Assembly (NCBI GenBank): GCA_900468065.1
Contig: UBTA01000098.1
Span: forward strand, 1 to 32,748
Source: Hyphomicrobiales bacterium
GTDB taxonomy: Bacteria; Pseudomonadota; Alphaproteobacteria; Rhizobiales; Rhizobiaceae
Reading direction: 5' to 3'
Length of the DNA: 32,748 nucleotides
Below the pieces are notes generated by a model. It was not told the origin of the DNA. It saw nothing but the letters and a program-made list of their open reading frames with translations, and searched no databases. Below, one piece after another: positions 16,666 through 26,216 of this stretch. Both the position numbers and the translations under genes were made by a program. Within the stretch, counting starts at the first letter, position 1; each line of letters opens with the position of its first letter.

Positions 16666-16700
16666 TTGACTCATTTGGAGGATAGGAACAAATAATGAAC
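16666..16700 (+). promoter_or_regulatory. LexA box in the divergent SOS promoter
   Basis: GAAC (16686-16689), exactly 7 nt, GAAC (16697-16700) matches the alphaproteobacterial LexA consensus GTTC-N7-GTTC read on the other strand. It lies 127 bp upstream of the helicase start and 60 bp upstream of imuA. A candidate -35 for imuA, TTGACT, is at 16666-16671, which would put the LexA box over the -10 region. One bound LexA dimer could shut off both arms. Confidence 0.85.
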
Positions 16701-16760
16701 ATATCAGCCGCGAGCCCCACTGGAAAGCCCTGAACAGCATTAGAAAGATATCCGCAGCCT

Positions 16761-17516
16761 ATGCTTAACTCCGCCGACAACCCGACCGTTGCCGATCTCC
16801 GAGAGCGTATCCAACGCCTCCAAGGGACGGCTGTGCGCAAGGGCGAGGTTCTTTCATTCGGTCTCACCCCTATCGATGACAGGCTTCCGGGCGGCGGGCT
16901 TGCTTTTGGCGCGCTGCATGAGGTGGCTGGTGGTGGCGCCGATGCCGTGCATGGCGCGGCCGCCGCTCTGTTTGTCGCCGGCATCGTCGCGCGAACCAAG
17001 GGCGACATTCTCTGGTGCCTGGCGCGACCCGACCTGTTTGCGCCTGCCTTAGCGCAGGCTGGGCTCCATCAGGATCGAGTGATCTATGTCGAGGCAGACC
17101 GGGAAGAGGACGTTCTGACGAATTTCGAAGAGGGCCTGCGTTTTGGTGGACTTGGCGCCGTCGTTGCCGAGCTGGTGCGCCTGCCCATGACCGCCTCACG
17201 ACGCCTGCAACTGGCGGCCGAGGCTTCAGGAACGATTGGCATCGCGCTTCGACGATGGCGTCGCCCGACGGAGGCAGCTGATTTCGGGCAGCCGACAGCC
17301 GCCACGACACGATGGCGCATCAGCGTACTGCCTTCCGAGCCGCTGCCCGTGCCCGGCATCGGGCGGGCACGGTGGCTGGCGGAGTTGATCAGAGCAAGAG
17401 CGGGAGAAGCCGCAGAATTTGAAATAGGTGCCTGCGATGCCACGGGTCGTATCAGTCTTTCTCCCCACGCTCGCGACGGACAGGATCAGGCGCGCCGAGC
17501 CCGGAATTTCGGCTGA
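16761..17516 (+). CDS. imuA: ImuA mutasome accessory protein
   Basis: A 251-residue RecA/SulA-like protein of the ImuA family, which works with ImuB and DnaE2 in damage-induced mutagenesis. The core reads LSFGLTPIDDRLPGGGLAFGALHEV, with a degenerate nucleotide-binding segment (GGGADAVHGAAAAL instead of a Walker A lysine). It ends with [14 protein letters not shown], typical of the family. The ATG at 16761 has only a weak ribosome site. Its 3' end overlaps imuB by 80 bp in another frame. Order and spacing match the LexA-controlled imuA-imuB-dnaE2 cassette. Confidence 0.93.
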   Translation: MLNSADNPTVADLRERIQRLQGTAVRKGEVLSFGLTPIDDRLPGGGLAFGALHEVAGGGADAVHGAAAALFVAGIVARTKGDILWCLARPDLFAPALAQAGLHQDRVIYVEADREEDVLTNFEEGLRFGGLGAVVAELVRLPMTASRRLQLAAEASGTIGIALRRWRRPTEAADFGQPTAATTRWRISVLPSEPLPVPGIGRARWLAELIRARAGEAAEFEIGACDATGRISLSPHARDGQDQARRARNFG

Positions 17517-18948
17517 AACACCCGTCGTGGTCGTTGCGCGCAGTGGATCGAAACGCACCGTCGCCGCCCTCGACGCTGCGGCCTTCAAGGCCGGGGCGCG
17601 GATCGGCATGCCCGCCGCCAAAGTCCAGGCCATGATATCCGGCCTGCATCTGGTCGATGCCGACCCGAGCGGCGATGCATCGGCAATCGAGCGACTGGCG
17701 CTATGGATGCTGCGCCAGTATACACCGGTGGTGGCGATGGACAGTCCCGCTGGCATCGTCATGGATACCGAGGGCGCCGATCATCTGCGCGGCGGCGAGT
17801 TGCTAATGCTCACTGGCCTTGTCAACGCTCTCACAGGCCGCGGCCTTCAGGCCCGCGGCGCCATCGCCGACACCTGGGGAGCCGCCCATGCCATTGCCCG
17901 TACTACCCGGCGCGAGGCGATCATCGTTCCGGTTGGTGAAACGGCCAGGGCCTCCATCAATCTGCCCATTTCCAGCCTTCGACTGCCTCCTGACATCATC
18001 AGCGGCTTGACCGTGCTCGGCTTTCATACTGTCGGCGAACTTTCGGCAACGCCACGGTCACCATTGACACTGCGTTTCGGGCCGGAGGTGGGGCGCAGGC
18101 TCGACCAGATGTTCGGACGCGTGGCTGAACCGATCGACCCCATGCGGACCGCGGACGTGATCGAAGTGGTGCGTTCGTTCTCCGAGCCGATCGGTGCAGC
18201 CGAGACCATCGCCAAATATATCGGCCAGTTGGTGGTGGAACTCTGCGCCGCGCTGGAAACGCGCGGGCAGGGGGTTCGCCGCGCCGACCTGATCATCTAC
18301 CGCGTCGACAACACCCTGCAGTCATTGCGTGCAGGCACGGCCAAGCCGGTGCGTGATATTCCCCACCTGACAAAGCTTCTCTGTTCCAGCATCGAAAAGA
18401 TCGATCCCGGCTTCGGCATCGAAAAACTGTCCCTTGCCGCGACCATGATCGAACCGTTTGAAGAGAAGCAGTCTATCTCCTCGCTGGTCGAAGAAACCGT
18501 CGTCGACGTCACGCCCCTACTCGACAGCTTTGGAAATCGCGGCCAACGTATGTACCGGCTGGCGCCGGTCGAAAGCGACGTTCCCGAGCGCAATGTTGGA
18601 CGCGTCTCCCCCGTTTCCGCAAAAATGGATCAAGCCTGGCCGACCCGCTGGCCGCGGCCGAGCCGGATTCTGAAACACCCTGAGCGGATCGAGGTGATTG
18701 CGCTCACACCCGACCATCCGCCGGCATCCATGACCTGGCGCGGCAAACGCCGGCGCATCACGCGCGGTGACGGGCCGGAACGGGTGTTTGGTGAATGGTG
18801 GGTTCGTTCATCCGAGATGGAGGCCGTCAGGGACTATTATTCCGTCGAGGACGAGGACGGAAATCGCTTCTGGGTCTACCGCTCCGGCGACGGTGTGGAT
18901 CCTGCGACCGGAACGGCCAAATGGTTTTTGCACGGGATCTATGGCTGA
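17437..18948 (+). CDS. imuB: ImuB Y-family polymerase-like protein
   Basis: A 503-residue Y-family polymerase homolog. ImuB proteins have lost the catalytic acids and act as the adaptor that links DnaE2, ImuA and the beta clamp. The N-terminus [16 protein letters not shown] replaces the DMDAFY catalytic segment of active enzymes, consistent with this. The thumb ([20 protein letters not shown]) and little-finger regions are present and a long C-terminal tail ends FLHGIYG. The ATG at 17437 is preceded by AGG 8 nt upstream; an in-frame GTG 9 nt earlier is possible. It overlaps imuA by 80 bp, and its stop TGA shares its last base with the dnaE2 ATG. Confidence 0.93.
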   Translation: MPRVVSVFLPTLATDRIRRAEPGISAETPVVVVARSGSKRTVAALDAAAFKAGARIGMPAAKVQAMISGLHLVDADPSGDASAIERLALWMLRQYTPVVAMDSPAGIVMDTEGADHLRGGELLMLTGLVNALTGRGLQARGAIADTWGAAHAIARTTRREAIIVPVGETARASINLPISSLRLPPDIISGLTVLGFHTVGELSATPRSPLTLRFGPEVGRRLDQMFGRVAEPIDPMRTADVIEVVRSFSEPIGAAETIAKYIGQLVVELCAALETRGQGVRRADLIIYRVDNTLQSLRAGTAKPVRDIPHLTKLLCSSIEKIDPGFGIEKLSLAATMIEPFEEKQSISSLVEETVVDVTPLLDSFGNRGQRMYRLAPVESDVPERNVGRVSPVSAKMDQAWPTRWPRPSRILKHPERIEVIALTPDHPPASMTWRGKRRRITRGDGPERVFGEWWVRSSEMEAVRDYYSVEDEDGNRFWVYRSGDGVDPATGTAKWFLHGIYG

Positions 18949-21900
18949 TGCGCTACGCCGAGCTTCAGGTCACCAGTCATTTCTCCTTCCTGCGCGGCGC
19001 GTCAGGCTGCGATGAGCTGTTCGCTACTGCCCAGGCACTGGGCATCGAGGCGCTTGGCATTGTCGATCGCAACAGCCTTGCCGGCATCGTGCGTGCCTGG
19101 GAGGCGGCCAAGGAAACCGGCCTCCGGCTGGTCGTTGGCTGCAGGCTCGATCTGGCGGACGGCATGTCGATACTGGTTTACCCGACGGACCGGGCGGCCT
19201 ATTCGCGGCTGTGCAGGCTTCTGTCGCTCGGCAAGGAGCGGGGCGGCAAAGGCAAGTGCATCCTCGATCTGTCGGATGTGGCGCTTTATGCCGAGGGACT
19301 GCTCGGCATCCTGATCCCCGACGAGGCGGATGACGCGTGTGCCGTCCAGTTGCGCAAGGTGAAGGAGTTGTTTGGCGACCGCTCCTATATGGCACTGACG
19401 CTGCGCCGGCGACCGAACGACCAGTTGCGCCTGCATGAGCTCAACGCGCTGGCGATCCGGCACAAGGTCCGGCTGGTGGTCACCAATGACGTGCTGTTTC
19501 ACGAGCCGGGCAGGCGACAATTGCAGGATGTCGTCACCTGCATTCGCCATCGCACCACCATCGATCAGGCCGGATTCTTGCGCGAACGGCACGCCGATCG
19601 TTTTTTAAAGCCGCCAGAGGAAATGTACCGGCTGTTCAGCCGCTATCCGGAAGCACTCGCACGTACCCGCGAGATTGTCGATCGCTGCCGCTTCGACATG
19701 AGCGAGCTGACATACCAATATCCAGAGGAAGCGATCATCCCCGGAATGACGGCGCAGCAGTCGCTGGAAAAATTCACCTGGGAGGGCGTGCGCGATCGGT
19801 ACCCAGAAGGCGTTCCGGATGATGTGGTGAAGACCCTCAATCACGAACTCGATCTGATCCGCAAACTCGACTACGCGCCCTACTTTCTGACTGTCTATAG
19901 CATCGTCCGCTTTGCGCGATCTCAGGGCATTCTTTGCCAGGGTCGCGGAAGTGCTGCCAATTCCGCCGTCTGCTATGTGCTTGGGATCACGGCGATCGAT
20001 CCTGCCGGAAACGATCTGCTGTTCGAGCGGTTCATCTCAGCTGAGCGCAACGAGCCGCCCGATATCGATGTCGATTTCGAACATGCCCGGCGCGAAGAGG
20101 TGATCCAGTGGATCTACAAGACCTACGGCCGGCAGAAAGCTGCCCTTTGCGCCACCGTCACGCGATACCGGGCCAAAGGTGCGCTTCGCGATGTCGGCAA
20201 GGTGCTCGGCCTGCCCGATGACATGATCACGGCGCTGTCGGCCGGCGTCTGGGGCTGGAGCGAGGAGGGCGTTGGAGAAAAGCAGGTCAACGAGTTGAAC
20301 CTGAATATGTCCGACCGCCGCCTGCGGCTGACATTGGAGCTGGCGCAGCAGTTGATGGGGGCTCCGCGGCATCTGGGCCAGCATCCGGGAGGATTTGTCC
20401 TGACCAATGACCGGCTCGACGAACTGGTGCCGATCGAGCAGGCCCGGATGGAGGATCGGCAAACGATCGAATGGGACAAGGACGATATCGAGGCGCTCAA
20501 GTTCATGAAGGTGGATGTGCTGGCGCTTGGAATGCTCACCTGCATGGCCAAGAGCTTTGCCCTTCTACAGGAGCACAAGGGCATAAAGCTCGATCTCGCT
20601 ACCTTAGAGCCGGAAGATCAGCCGACCTATGCGATGATCCGCAATGCCGATACGCTCGGCACGTTCCAGATCGAATCCCGCGCCCAGATGTCCATGCTGC
20701 CACGGCTGAAACCCCAGACCTATTATGACCTGGTCATCCAGGTGGCGATCGTTCGCCCCGGGCCAATCCAGGGCGACATGGTGCACCCTTATCTGCGGCG
20801 GCGCGAGGGCAAGGAGGCGGTCGTCTATCCGAAGCCGGAACTGGAAGCTGTTCTCGGCAAGACTCTGGGGGTGCCATTGTTTCAGGAGAGCGCGATGAAA
20901 GTGGCGATCGTCTGCGCGGGCTTTACGGCCGGCGAGGCCGATGCGCTGAGGCGTTCGATGGCGACATTCAAGTTCACCGGCGGGGTGAGCAAGTTCAAGG
21001 GCAAGCTCGTCCAGGGGATGGTGAAGAACGGCTACACCGAAGAATTTGCCGAGAAGACCTTCTCGCAGCTCGAGGGTTTTGGCTCCTATGGCTTTCCGGA
21101 AAGCCATGCCGCTTCCTTTGCGCTCATCGCCTACGCCTCCTCCTATCTGAAATGCCATTACCCAGATGTGTTCTGTGCCGCTCTCATCAACGCACAACCG
21201 ATGGGATTTTACGCGCCGGCGCAAATCGTCACCGACGCCCGCGCCCACGGGGTGGCGATCCGGCCAGTCTGCATCAATCGTTCGCGGTGGGACTGCACGC
21301 TCGAAGAGATCGAGGGGACCGCGCGCCATGCCGTGCGTCTCGGAATGCGCCTGGTCAAGGGCCTACCCGAACAGGATGCGGCAAAAATCGCAGTGGCGCG
21401 GGGCGACGAGCCCTTCGTCTCCATCGACGACATGTGGCGGCGCGCCGGCGTGTCGTCGGCCTTTCTCGTAAAGCTTGCCGAAGCTGATGCATTCCGGCCG
21501 GCTCTCAAACTTGAAAGACGCGATGCGCTCTGGGCGATCAAAGCATTGCGCGACGAACCCCTTCCGTTGTTTGTTGCGGCTGCCGATCGCGAGCGGGCGG
21601 TGATCGCCGAGCAGCAGGAACCGGAAGTGGCGCTTCGGCAGATGACGGAGGGTGCCAATGTCGTCGAGGATTACGGCCACACCGGTGTGACGCTGCGGGC
21701 CCATCCGGTCAGCTTCCTGCGCGATGATCTCACTCGGCGAAACATCGTCACCTGCGCCGAGGCTACATCGGCCCGCGATGGTCGCTGGCTGATGACGGCC
21801 GGCCTTGTCCTCGTCCGGCAGAAGCCCGGTAGTGCCAAGGGCGTCATGTTCATGACCATCGAGGATGAAACGGGCGTCGCCAATGTCGTGGTCTGGCCAA

Positions 21901-22211
21901 GCCTGTTCGAAAAGCAGCGCCGCATCGTGCTCGGATCCGCAATGATGGCGATCAACGGCAAGATCCAGCGCGAAGGCGGCGTCGTGCATCTGGTGGCGCA
22001 ACGGATGTTCGATCTGACCACCGATCTGGCAAGCCTTGGCGAGCGGGACATTTTCAGGGTGCCGACAGGGCGTGGCGACGAGTTCGCGCACGGATCACCG
22101 GGCAGTCCGGACAGTCGCGAGCGGCCACCAATGGGGGTCAAGGCGCGCGAAATCTATATACCCGACCTGCACATCGACACGCTGAAGGTGAAAAGCCGGA
22201 ATTTTCAGTGA
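18948..22211 (+). CDS. dnaE2: Error-prone DNA polymerase III alpha subunit DnaE2
   Basis: A 1087-residue C-family polymerase. An N-terminal PHP domain starts [17 protein letters not shown]. The palm carries PDIDVDFEH near residue 371, [15 protein letters not shown] precedes it, and a second active-site region contains [20 protein letters not shown]-terminal OB-fold ([14 protein letters not shown] near 976) completes the family architecture. The length suits DnaE2 and is shorter than replicative DnaE1 (about 1160). The ATG at 18948 overlaps the imuB stop by one base (TGATG), implying coupling; the upstream open frame is inside imuB. DnaE2 performs the mutagenic synthesis of the SOS mutasome. 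Confidence 0.95.
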   Translation: MRYAELQVTSHFSFLRGASGCDELFATAQALGIEALGIVDRNSLAGIVRAWEAAKETGLRLVVGCRLDLADGMSILVYPTDRAAYSRLCRLLSLGKERGGKGKCILDLSDVALYAEGLLGILIPDEADDACAVQLRKVKELFGDRSYMALTLRRRPNDQLRLHELNALAIRHKVRLVVTNDVLFHEPGRRQLQDVVTCIRHRTTIDQAGFLRERHADRFLKPPEEMYRLFSRYPEALARTREIVDRCRFDMSELTYQYPEEAIIPGMTAQQSLEKFTWEGVRDRYPEGVPDDVVKTLNHELDLIRKLDYAPYFLTVYSIVRFARSQGILCQGRGSAANSAVCYVLGITAIDPAGNDLLFERFISAERNEPPDIDVDFEHARREEVIQWIYKTYGRQKAALCATVTRYRAKGALRDVGKVLGLPDDMITALSAGVWGWSEEGVGEKQVNELNLNMSDRRLRLTLELAQQLMGAPRHLGQHPGGFVLTNDRLDELVPIEQARMEDRQTIEWDKDDIEALKFMKVDVLALGMLTCMAKSFALLQEHKGIKLDLATLEPEDQPTYAMIRNADTLGTFQIESRAQMSMLPRLKPQTYYDLVIQVAIVRPGPIQGDMVHPYLRRREGKEAVVYPKPELEAVLGKTLGVPLFQESAMKVAIVCAGFTAGEADALRRSMATFKFTGGVSKFKGKLVQGMVKNGYTEEFAEKTFSQLEGFGSYGFPESHAASFALIAYASSYLKCHYPDVFCAALINAQPMGFYAPAQIVTDARAHGVAIRPVCINRSRWDCTLEEIEGTARHAVRLGMRLVKGLPEQDAAKIAVARGDEPFVSIDDMWRRAGVSSAFLVKLAEADAFRPALKLERRDALWAIKALRDEPLPLFVAAADRERAVIAEQQEPEVALRQMTEGANVVEDYGHTGVTLRAHPVSFLRDDLTRRNIVTCAEATSARDGRWLMTAGLVLVRQKPGSAKGVMFMTIEDETGVANVVVWPSLFEKQRRIVLGSAMMAINGKIQREGGVVHLVAQRMFDLTTDLASLGERDIFRVPTGRGDEFAHGSPGSPDSRERPPMGVKAREIYIPDLHIDTLKVKSRNFQ

Positions 22212-22224
22212 GTACGGTGGGCAG

Positions 22225-22353
22225 CTACAGAGGAGACGCGGTTAAAAGCAAGGCGACAGGAACACTGAGCGCCGACGCAGTCAATGCCCATACAGATGCC
22301 AACTTGATCAGGCGCATTTTTCGTGCGCGGTCTTCGTCCCACTCGTAAGCCAT
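22225..22353 (-). CDS. 42-residue single-span membrane protein
   Basis: A small gene with an unusually good ribosome site: GGAGG, 7 nt, ATG. The protein starts MAYEWDEDRARKMRLIKLAS, a charged cytoplasmic head, followed by one hydrophobic span (about residues 20-40) and almost no tail. I do not recognise a named family. The strong start signal argues it is real rather than a chance frame. It is convergent with dnaE2, ending 13 bp from its stop. Confidence 0.6.
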   Translation of the reverse strand: MAYEWDEDRARKMRLIKLASVWALTASALSVPVALLLTASPL

Positions 22354-22675
22354 GCTCAGCCCTCCGAGCGCTATGAAGCATTCCGGGAGGTTTGAGTCGA
22401 GTCCAGAAAAATGGGGGACAGCGGTTCGTACCCCAACACGACCGAAGATGCGCACAGCTATGGCAGCTTTGCGCCCGCATTCAGGCCGTTCACGCTAAAT
22501 GTTGTGAAACCTTGAAGAAGCCGGTCTGCAATGGGGCCTTGTCCCGGACACGCGCCTGGGGGAGTTGCCGAGGAAAGACGTGCGGCTGGTTATTACCGCC
22601 ACCACGAGCTAAGTTTTAACACAAGCTAGGCGCCGCGTGATGTGGGTACCACCTGAATGTTTCGTGAGAGTATGC
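22354..22675. other. Intergenic stretch before the LacI gene
   Basis: No complete gene. A rightward frame just before the regulator reads EAGLQWGLVPDTRLGEL and then PRKDVRLVITATTS before a stop (about 22519-22612). It looks like the tail of a protein but lacks any start, so it may be a gene remnant at the left edge of the demethylase cassette. I see no clear promoter. Confidence 0.3.
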
Positions 22676-23677
22676 ATGGGCAGACCGAATTATCAGGATA
22701 TCGCTGCGTTGGCCGGCGTAGGCACGGCGACAGTCGAACGGGTTTTGAATGGAAGAGGCGGTGTCCGATCGGAGCTCATCGAAAAAGTCACGCTGGCCGC
22801 GCGGGCGTTGAATTACCCACGGATAATCCCTGACGCCTACCACAAGATATTGCGCATCGAGGTACTCATGGTGCGTCCGGAGACGACATTTTATCGGCGC
22901 CTGTCCCATGCATTCGAGGCAATCGCAGCAACGCTAGATCCTTTCGTACTCGTGCATCGAAGTTTTACAGACGAGATGAATCCTAAGGAGATTGCGAAAC
23001 GAATTCTCTCCGTTGACAGCTCGCGTGCCGGCCTCATTCTTGCCGTTCCGAACAGTCCCCAGATCAGCGCTGCCGTGGAAACGGTTGCAAACCGAGGCGT
23101 GCCGATCGTCCATGTGGTGACAAGAGCGTCGGAAACGATCGGAGAATTTGTCGGGATCGACAACTACGCGGCCGGACGGACGGCAGCGTATTTTATAACG
23201 CGGATGGCACGGCAGTCTGGGCCGGTCATCGGACTTTGCCATCCGATTTATCAGGTCCATCGGGAACGTATGCGGGGGTTCTCTGATTACTTTCGCGAGT
23301 ATCCTACTGGCGTTAGCTTCGAGTGGATCGGTTTCAGCAGGGACGAAGAGCGGTACGGCAAAGAGTCGCTGTCTTATGCCCTCAAACAGTATCCAGATTT
23401 GGTCGGGATCTATAACGCGGGCGGCGCCAATTCTGCTCTGATTGACGTATTGGGACGAAATCAGCGCGGCCGCGACATACTCTTCGTCGCCCACGAATTA
23501 ACGGACTATACCCGCTCCGCCCTCCGCAATGGGCTCGTTGACGTCGTTCTTGATCAAGCACCTGAAGCCCAGGCGCAACGTGCGCTTGACTGGATACTCT
23601 TCCGAATTGGCCTGACGAAGATCCACCCGGACGAAAAACCGATCCGCTTCATCACCATCACGGCCGAAGGGCTTTGA
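22676..23677 (+). CDS. LacI-family transcriptional regulator
   Basis: A 333-residue repressor with an N-terminal helix-turn-helix and hinge (YQDIAALAGVGTATVERVLNGRGGVR, then a LAARALNYP hinge) and a periplasmic-binding-like effector domain (about 60-330) that would sense a sugar or polyol. ATG 22676 starts the canonical HTH; the 13 residues upstream in frame are not family-like. It stands 171 bp before, and co-directional with, the oxygenase operon, so it is the likely local regulator. This differs from the classical moc genes, which use the GntR-type MocR. Confidence 0.9.
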   Translation: MGRPNYQDIAALAGVGTATVERVLNGRGGVRSELIEKVTLAARALNYPRIIPDAYHKILRIEVLMVRPETTFYRRLSHAFEAIAATLDPFVLVHRSFTDEMNPKEIAKRILSVDSSRAGLILAVPNSPQISAAVETVANRGVPIVHVVTRASETIGEFVGIDNYAAGRTAAYFITRMARQSGPVIGLCHPIYQVHRERMRGFSDYFREYPTGVSFEWIGFSRDEERYGKESLSYALKQYPDLVGIYNAGGANSALIDVLGRNQRGRDILFVAHELTDYTRSALRNGLVDVVLDQAPEAQAQRALDWILFRIGLTKIHPDEKPIRFITITAEGL

Positions 23678-23691
23678 TCTAATCTGATCAA
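23674..23691. promoter_or_regulatory. TTGATC/GATCAA dyad at the end of the LacI gene
   Basis: TTGATC (23674-23679) and GATCAA (23686-23691) form a perfect 6-bp inverted repeat over the regulator's stop codon, 157 bp before the oxygenase gene. It is a possible operator. Another weaker LacI-like dyad, GAAA-CGTGA-TTTC, is at 23819-23831, close to the operon start. Confidence 0.3.
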
Positions 23692-23709
23692 CGAAGTCTT
23701 CGGCGTTTG

Positions 23710-23747
23710 GCCCTCCTGCTGCTAATTACGGCGCAAGGGAGGAGGGC
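23710..23747 (+). terminator. Long-loop hairpin after the LacI gene
   Basis: GCCCTCCT (23710-23717) and AGGAGGGC (23740-23747) pair perfectly around a 22-nt loop. No U-run follows, so it may be a Rho-dependent or processing site, or a leader structure, rather than a classic terminator. Confidence 0.35.
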
Positions 23748-23848
23748 AGGAAGTTCATCTGAACAACTGCAAAAGGCGTCATTCGCTCTCCTCCAATTGA
23801 AACTTTGTGCGGGCACGGGAAACGTGATTTCGCCTCAGGGAGAAGCTA

Positions 23849-24880
23849 ATGGATGATCTCAAGTATGGAAGGCGGAACAAGCGCGGCGACTGGGCACCGA
23901 CGCAGCCAGTTCAATATGCACCCCTGTTTCAGTTCCCAACCCGGATCATGACGATCCTGAAATGGTTGCCCCATTATTTCCTTCCATGGAACGCGATTTT
24001 CGCAGCTTCAGCAGTCGCATACTGGGCCTGGATTATTCCTTCAGTGGAAACCACGCGCACGCTCGCGTTCGGCTGGATCGGCTGGCTGTATGCCGTCAAC
24101 GCCGTCTGCGTCTTCCTGTTTTACGGAGCATTCGAGCTACATCTGTATGTGCTGAAGCGGCAGGAAAACCGCTTCAAATATAACGGGAAATTTCCCTCCG
24201 AGCAGAAAAGCCAGGCGTTCTGGTTCGAAAATCAGAACAAAGACAACATTCTGCGCACCTTCTTGTCTGGTGTAACGATCTGGACGGCGATTGAAGCCGG
24301 AATGCTCTGGGCCTACGCAAACGGTTACGCGCCTTGGCTGAGTTTTGCCGAAAACCCCTGGACGTTGGCTCTTGTCGCGCTCGTCGTCCCGATCATTCAC
24401 GAGTTTCACTTTTTTTGCGTGCACAGGCTGATCCACACCCCGCTGCTCTATAAGTGGGTCCATTCAGTCCATCATAACTCGGTCAATCCGTCGCCATGGT
24501 CGTCCCTGTCCATGCATCCGGTCGAGCACTTGCTCTACTTCGGGACGGCATTTTATCACCTGATACTGCCATCGAACCCCATCCTGATGCTGTATCAGCT
24601 TCATTACGCGGGCTTTGGCGCCATTCCGGGTCACGTCGGCTTCGACAAGGTTGAAGTTGGCGAGGACAAACTGGTCGATAGCCATGCCTACGCGCATTAC
24701 CTCCACCACAAATATTTCGAGGTGAACTACGGGGACGCCCTGATCCCGCTCGATAAGTGGTTTGGCACCTGGCATGACGGCTCGCCGGAAGGTGAGGCAC
24801 AGATGCAGGATCGTTACCGCAAGCGCAAAGAGAAGTTGGCGCGCAAGGCCCGGGTTGCCGCCGGGGAGGCTGCAGAATGA
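23849..24880 (+). CDS. Sterol desaturase/fatty acid hydroxylase family oxygenase, MocD-like
   Basis: A 343-residue integral membrane di-iron oxygenase. Three His clusters are visible: HEFHFFCVHRLIH (from about residue 183), HSVHHNSVNPSPW with HPVEH (about 208-230), and HYLHHKYF (about 284-291), plus several hydrophobic spans. The family inserts oxygen from O2 using electrons from a ferredoxin. In Sinorhizobium, MocD with MocE and MocF demethylates the rhizopine 3-O-methyl-scyllo-inosamine; here the next genes supply exactly those electron carriers. The ATG has GGAG 6 nt upstream. Its stop overlaps the Rieske gene start (ATGA). Substrate assignment is inference from context; an alternative is hydroxylation of a lipid. 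Confidence 0.85.
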   Translation: MDDLKYGRRNKRGDWAPTQPVQYAPLFQFPTRIMTILKWLPHYFLPWNAIFAASAVAYWAWIIPSVETTRTLAFGWIGWLYAVNAVCVFLFYGAFELHLYVLKRQENRFKYNGKFPSEQKSQAFWFENQNKDNILRTFLSGVTIWTAIEAGMLWAYANGYAPWLSFAENPWTLALVALVVPIIHEFHFFCVHRLIHTPLLYKWVHSVHHNSVNPSPWSSLSMHPVEHLLYFGTAFYHLILPSNPILMLYQLHYAGFGAIPGHVGFDKVEVGEDKLVDSHAYAHYLHHKYFEVNYGDALIPLDKWFGTWHDGSPEGEAQMQDRYRKRKEKLARKARVAAGEAAE

Positions 24881-25188
24881 ACTGGGTTTCCGCGTGCCAA
24901 CTCGAAGACATCGAACAAGAGGGTGCCATTCGCTTCGATCACGGCGGACGCTCCTATGCGATCTACCGTGGCCCGGATGACAGCGTTTACTGCACCGCCG
25001 GTCTTTGCACTCATGAAGCTGTCCACCTTGCCGACGGCTTGGTGATGGATTTCGAAGTGGAATGTCCCAAGCATTCCGGCGCCTTCGACTATCGCACTGG
25101 CGAAGCCATTCGCCTGCCTGCCTGTGTGAACCTGAAAACGTTTCCCGCCGAGGTGGTCGATGGAGAAGTTCGTGTGGCTTTGAACTAA
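24877..25188 (+). CDS. Rieske [2Fe-2S] ferredoxin, MocE-like
   Basis: A 103-residue soluble Rieske ferredoxin. Ligands are C44-x-H46 (CTHEAVHL) and C63-x2-H66 (CPKHSG), with the YRTGEAIRLPAC segment that follows in the MocE group. It carries electrons from the reductase to the membrane oxygenase. Start ATG overlaps the oxygenase stop by 4 bp and has GGGGAGG 7 nt upstream, so the two proteins are made together, fitting a stoichiometric pair. Confidence 0.92.
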   Translation: MNWVSACQLEDIEQEGAIRFDHGGRSYAIYRGPDDSVYCTAGLCTHEAVHLADGLVMDFEVECPKHSGAFDYRTGEAIRLPACVNLKTFPAEVVDGEVRVALN

Positions 25189-25263
25189 GGCCACCGAAAC
25201 ATCAGGGCCCCGTGGGCCTCCGGAACGTACCTGGGTGATCCGGCGCCCATTTGGGAGGAAGAC

Positions 25264-26208
25264 ATGAAATTAGCTTTAGCAGCGGCCGGAATGGCCGGAC
25301 TTATGACGGGTACCGCCTCGGCCGAGACCCTCGGCATTTCTATGCAGAGTTTTGATAACAATTTTCAAACGTTGCTCCGGGAGGGCCTGCAGGCGCGAGC
25401 TTCCGAAGTGAAGGGCACAAATGTTCAGTTCGAAGACGCCCAGACCGACATTTCCAAGCAGCTCAACCAGATCAACAATTTCATTGCTGCCGGCGTGGAC
25501 GGAATCATTCTCACCCTTGCAGACGCGTCTGCAGCGCCGGGGATTAGTGAAGCCGCTCAGAAAGCCAACATTCCCCTGGTCTACCTCAATCTCGAACCTG
25601 GCAATGTCGGCCAGCTTCCTGACAAGCAAGCCTATGTCGGCTCGAAGGAAACGGACGCTGGCACACAGGCAGCACAAGCCGCGTGCGACCTTCTGAAGAA
25701 GAATGGCAAGGAGAGCACAGCCCAGGTCTATATCCTGATGGGCGATCTCGCTCATCAAGCCTCGCGCGACCGCACGTCGTCTTTCAAGGAGACACTGGCC
25801 GCCGGAGACTGCAAGGGTGTAACCATCGCCGATGAACAATCGGCCGCCTGGACACGGACCAACGCAATGGACATGACCACGAACTGGATCACGGCCGGCC
25901 GGCCGATCGATGTGGTTTACGCCAATAACGATGAAATGGCCCTTGGCGCGATCCAGGCGCTCAAATCTTCGGGTGTGTTGATGGACGATGTCATCGTCAT
26001 CGGCATCGACGCAACACAGGACGCTCTGGCAGCCATGACGGCCGGCGATCTGGATGCAACGGTGTTCCAGAATGCGAAAGCCCAGTCTGCGAGCGCAATT
26101 GATGCGGCGGTAGCTCTCATCAGCGGAAAGCCGTTGGAGAAGCAGGTGATGGTGCCATTTGAGCTCGTCGCGCCCGCAAACATGAACGAGTACGCTCACC
26201 GCAACTAA
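25264..26208 (+). CDS. Periplasmic sugar/inositol-type binding protein, MocB-like
   Basis: A 314-residue ribose/inositol-class substrate-binding protein. A short signal peptide (KLALAAAGMAGLMTGTASA) predicts cleavage before ETLGIS. The fold markers are QLNQINNFIAAGVDGIIL and the hinge segment VVYANNDEMALGAIQALK, then VIGIDATQDALAAM. The rhizopine protein MocB and inositol binders belong to this class, so a cyclitol, amino-cyclitol or sugar ligand is likely. GGGAGGAAGAC precedes the ATG. No permease or ATPase gene lies in the window, so it must share a transporter encoded elsewhere, as described for mocB. A strong stem-loop follows its stop. Confidence 0.9.
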   Translation: MKLALAAAGMAGLMTGTASAETLGISMQSFDNNFQTLLREGLQARASEVKGTNVQFEDAQTDISKQLNQINNFIAAGVDGIILTLADASAAPGISEAAQKANIPLVYLNLEPGNVGQLPDKQAYVGSKETDAGTQAAQAACDLLKKNGKESTAQVYILMGDLAHQASRDRTSSFKETLAAGDCKGVTIADEQSAAWTRTNAMDMTTNWITAGRPIDVVYANNDEMALGAIQALKSSGVLMDDVIVIGIDATQDALAAMTAGDLDATVFQNAKAQSASAIDAAVALISGKPLEKQVMVPFELVAPANMNEYAHRN

Positions 26209-26216
26209 CCATTACT

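Noticed and set aside
16559..17008. Long N-terminal extension of the helicase frame
   Set aside because: It runs through the promoter and LexA box and antisense to imuA, and its residues are low-complexity Arg/Pro/Ser. The conserved helicase start is at 16558.
22392..22440. Possible insertion-sequence end near a GTCCAGAAAAATGGGGGACA-like word
   Set aside because: No inverted-repeat partner, target duplication or transposase fragment could be found nearby.
25276..26199. 307-codon minus-strand frame opposite the binding protein gene
   Set aside because: The plus strand has a full signal peptide and binding-protein fold with a strong ribosome site; the antisense frame is rich in His/Arg/Cys and has no recognisable domain.
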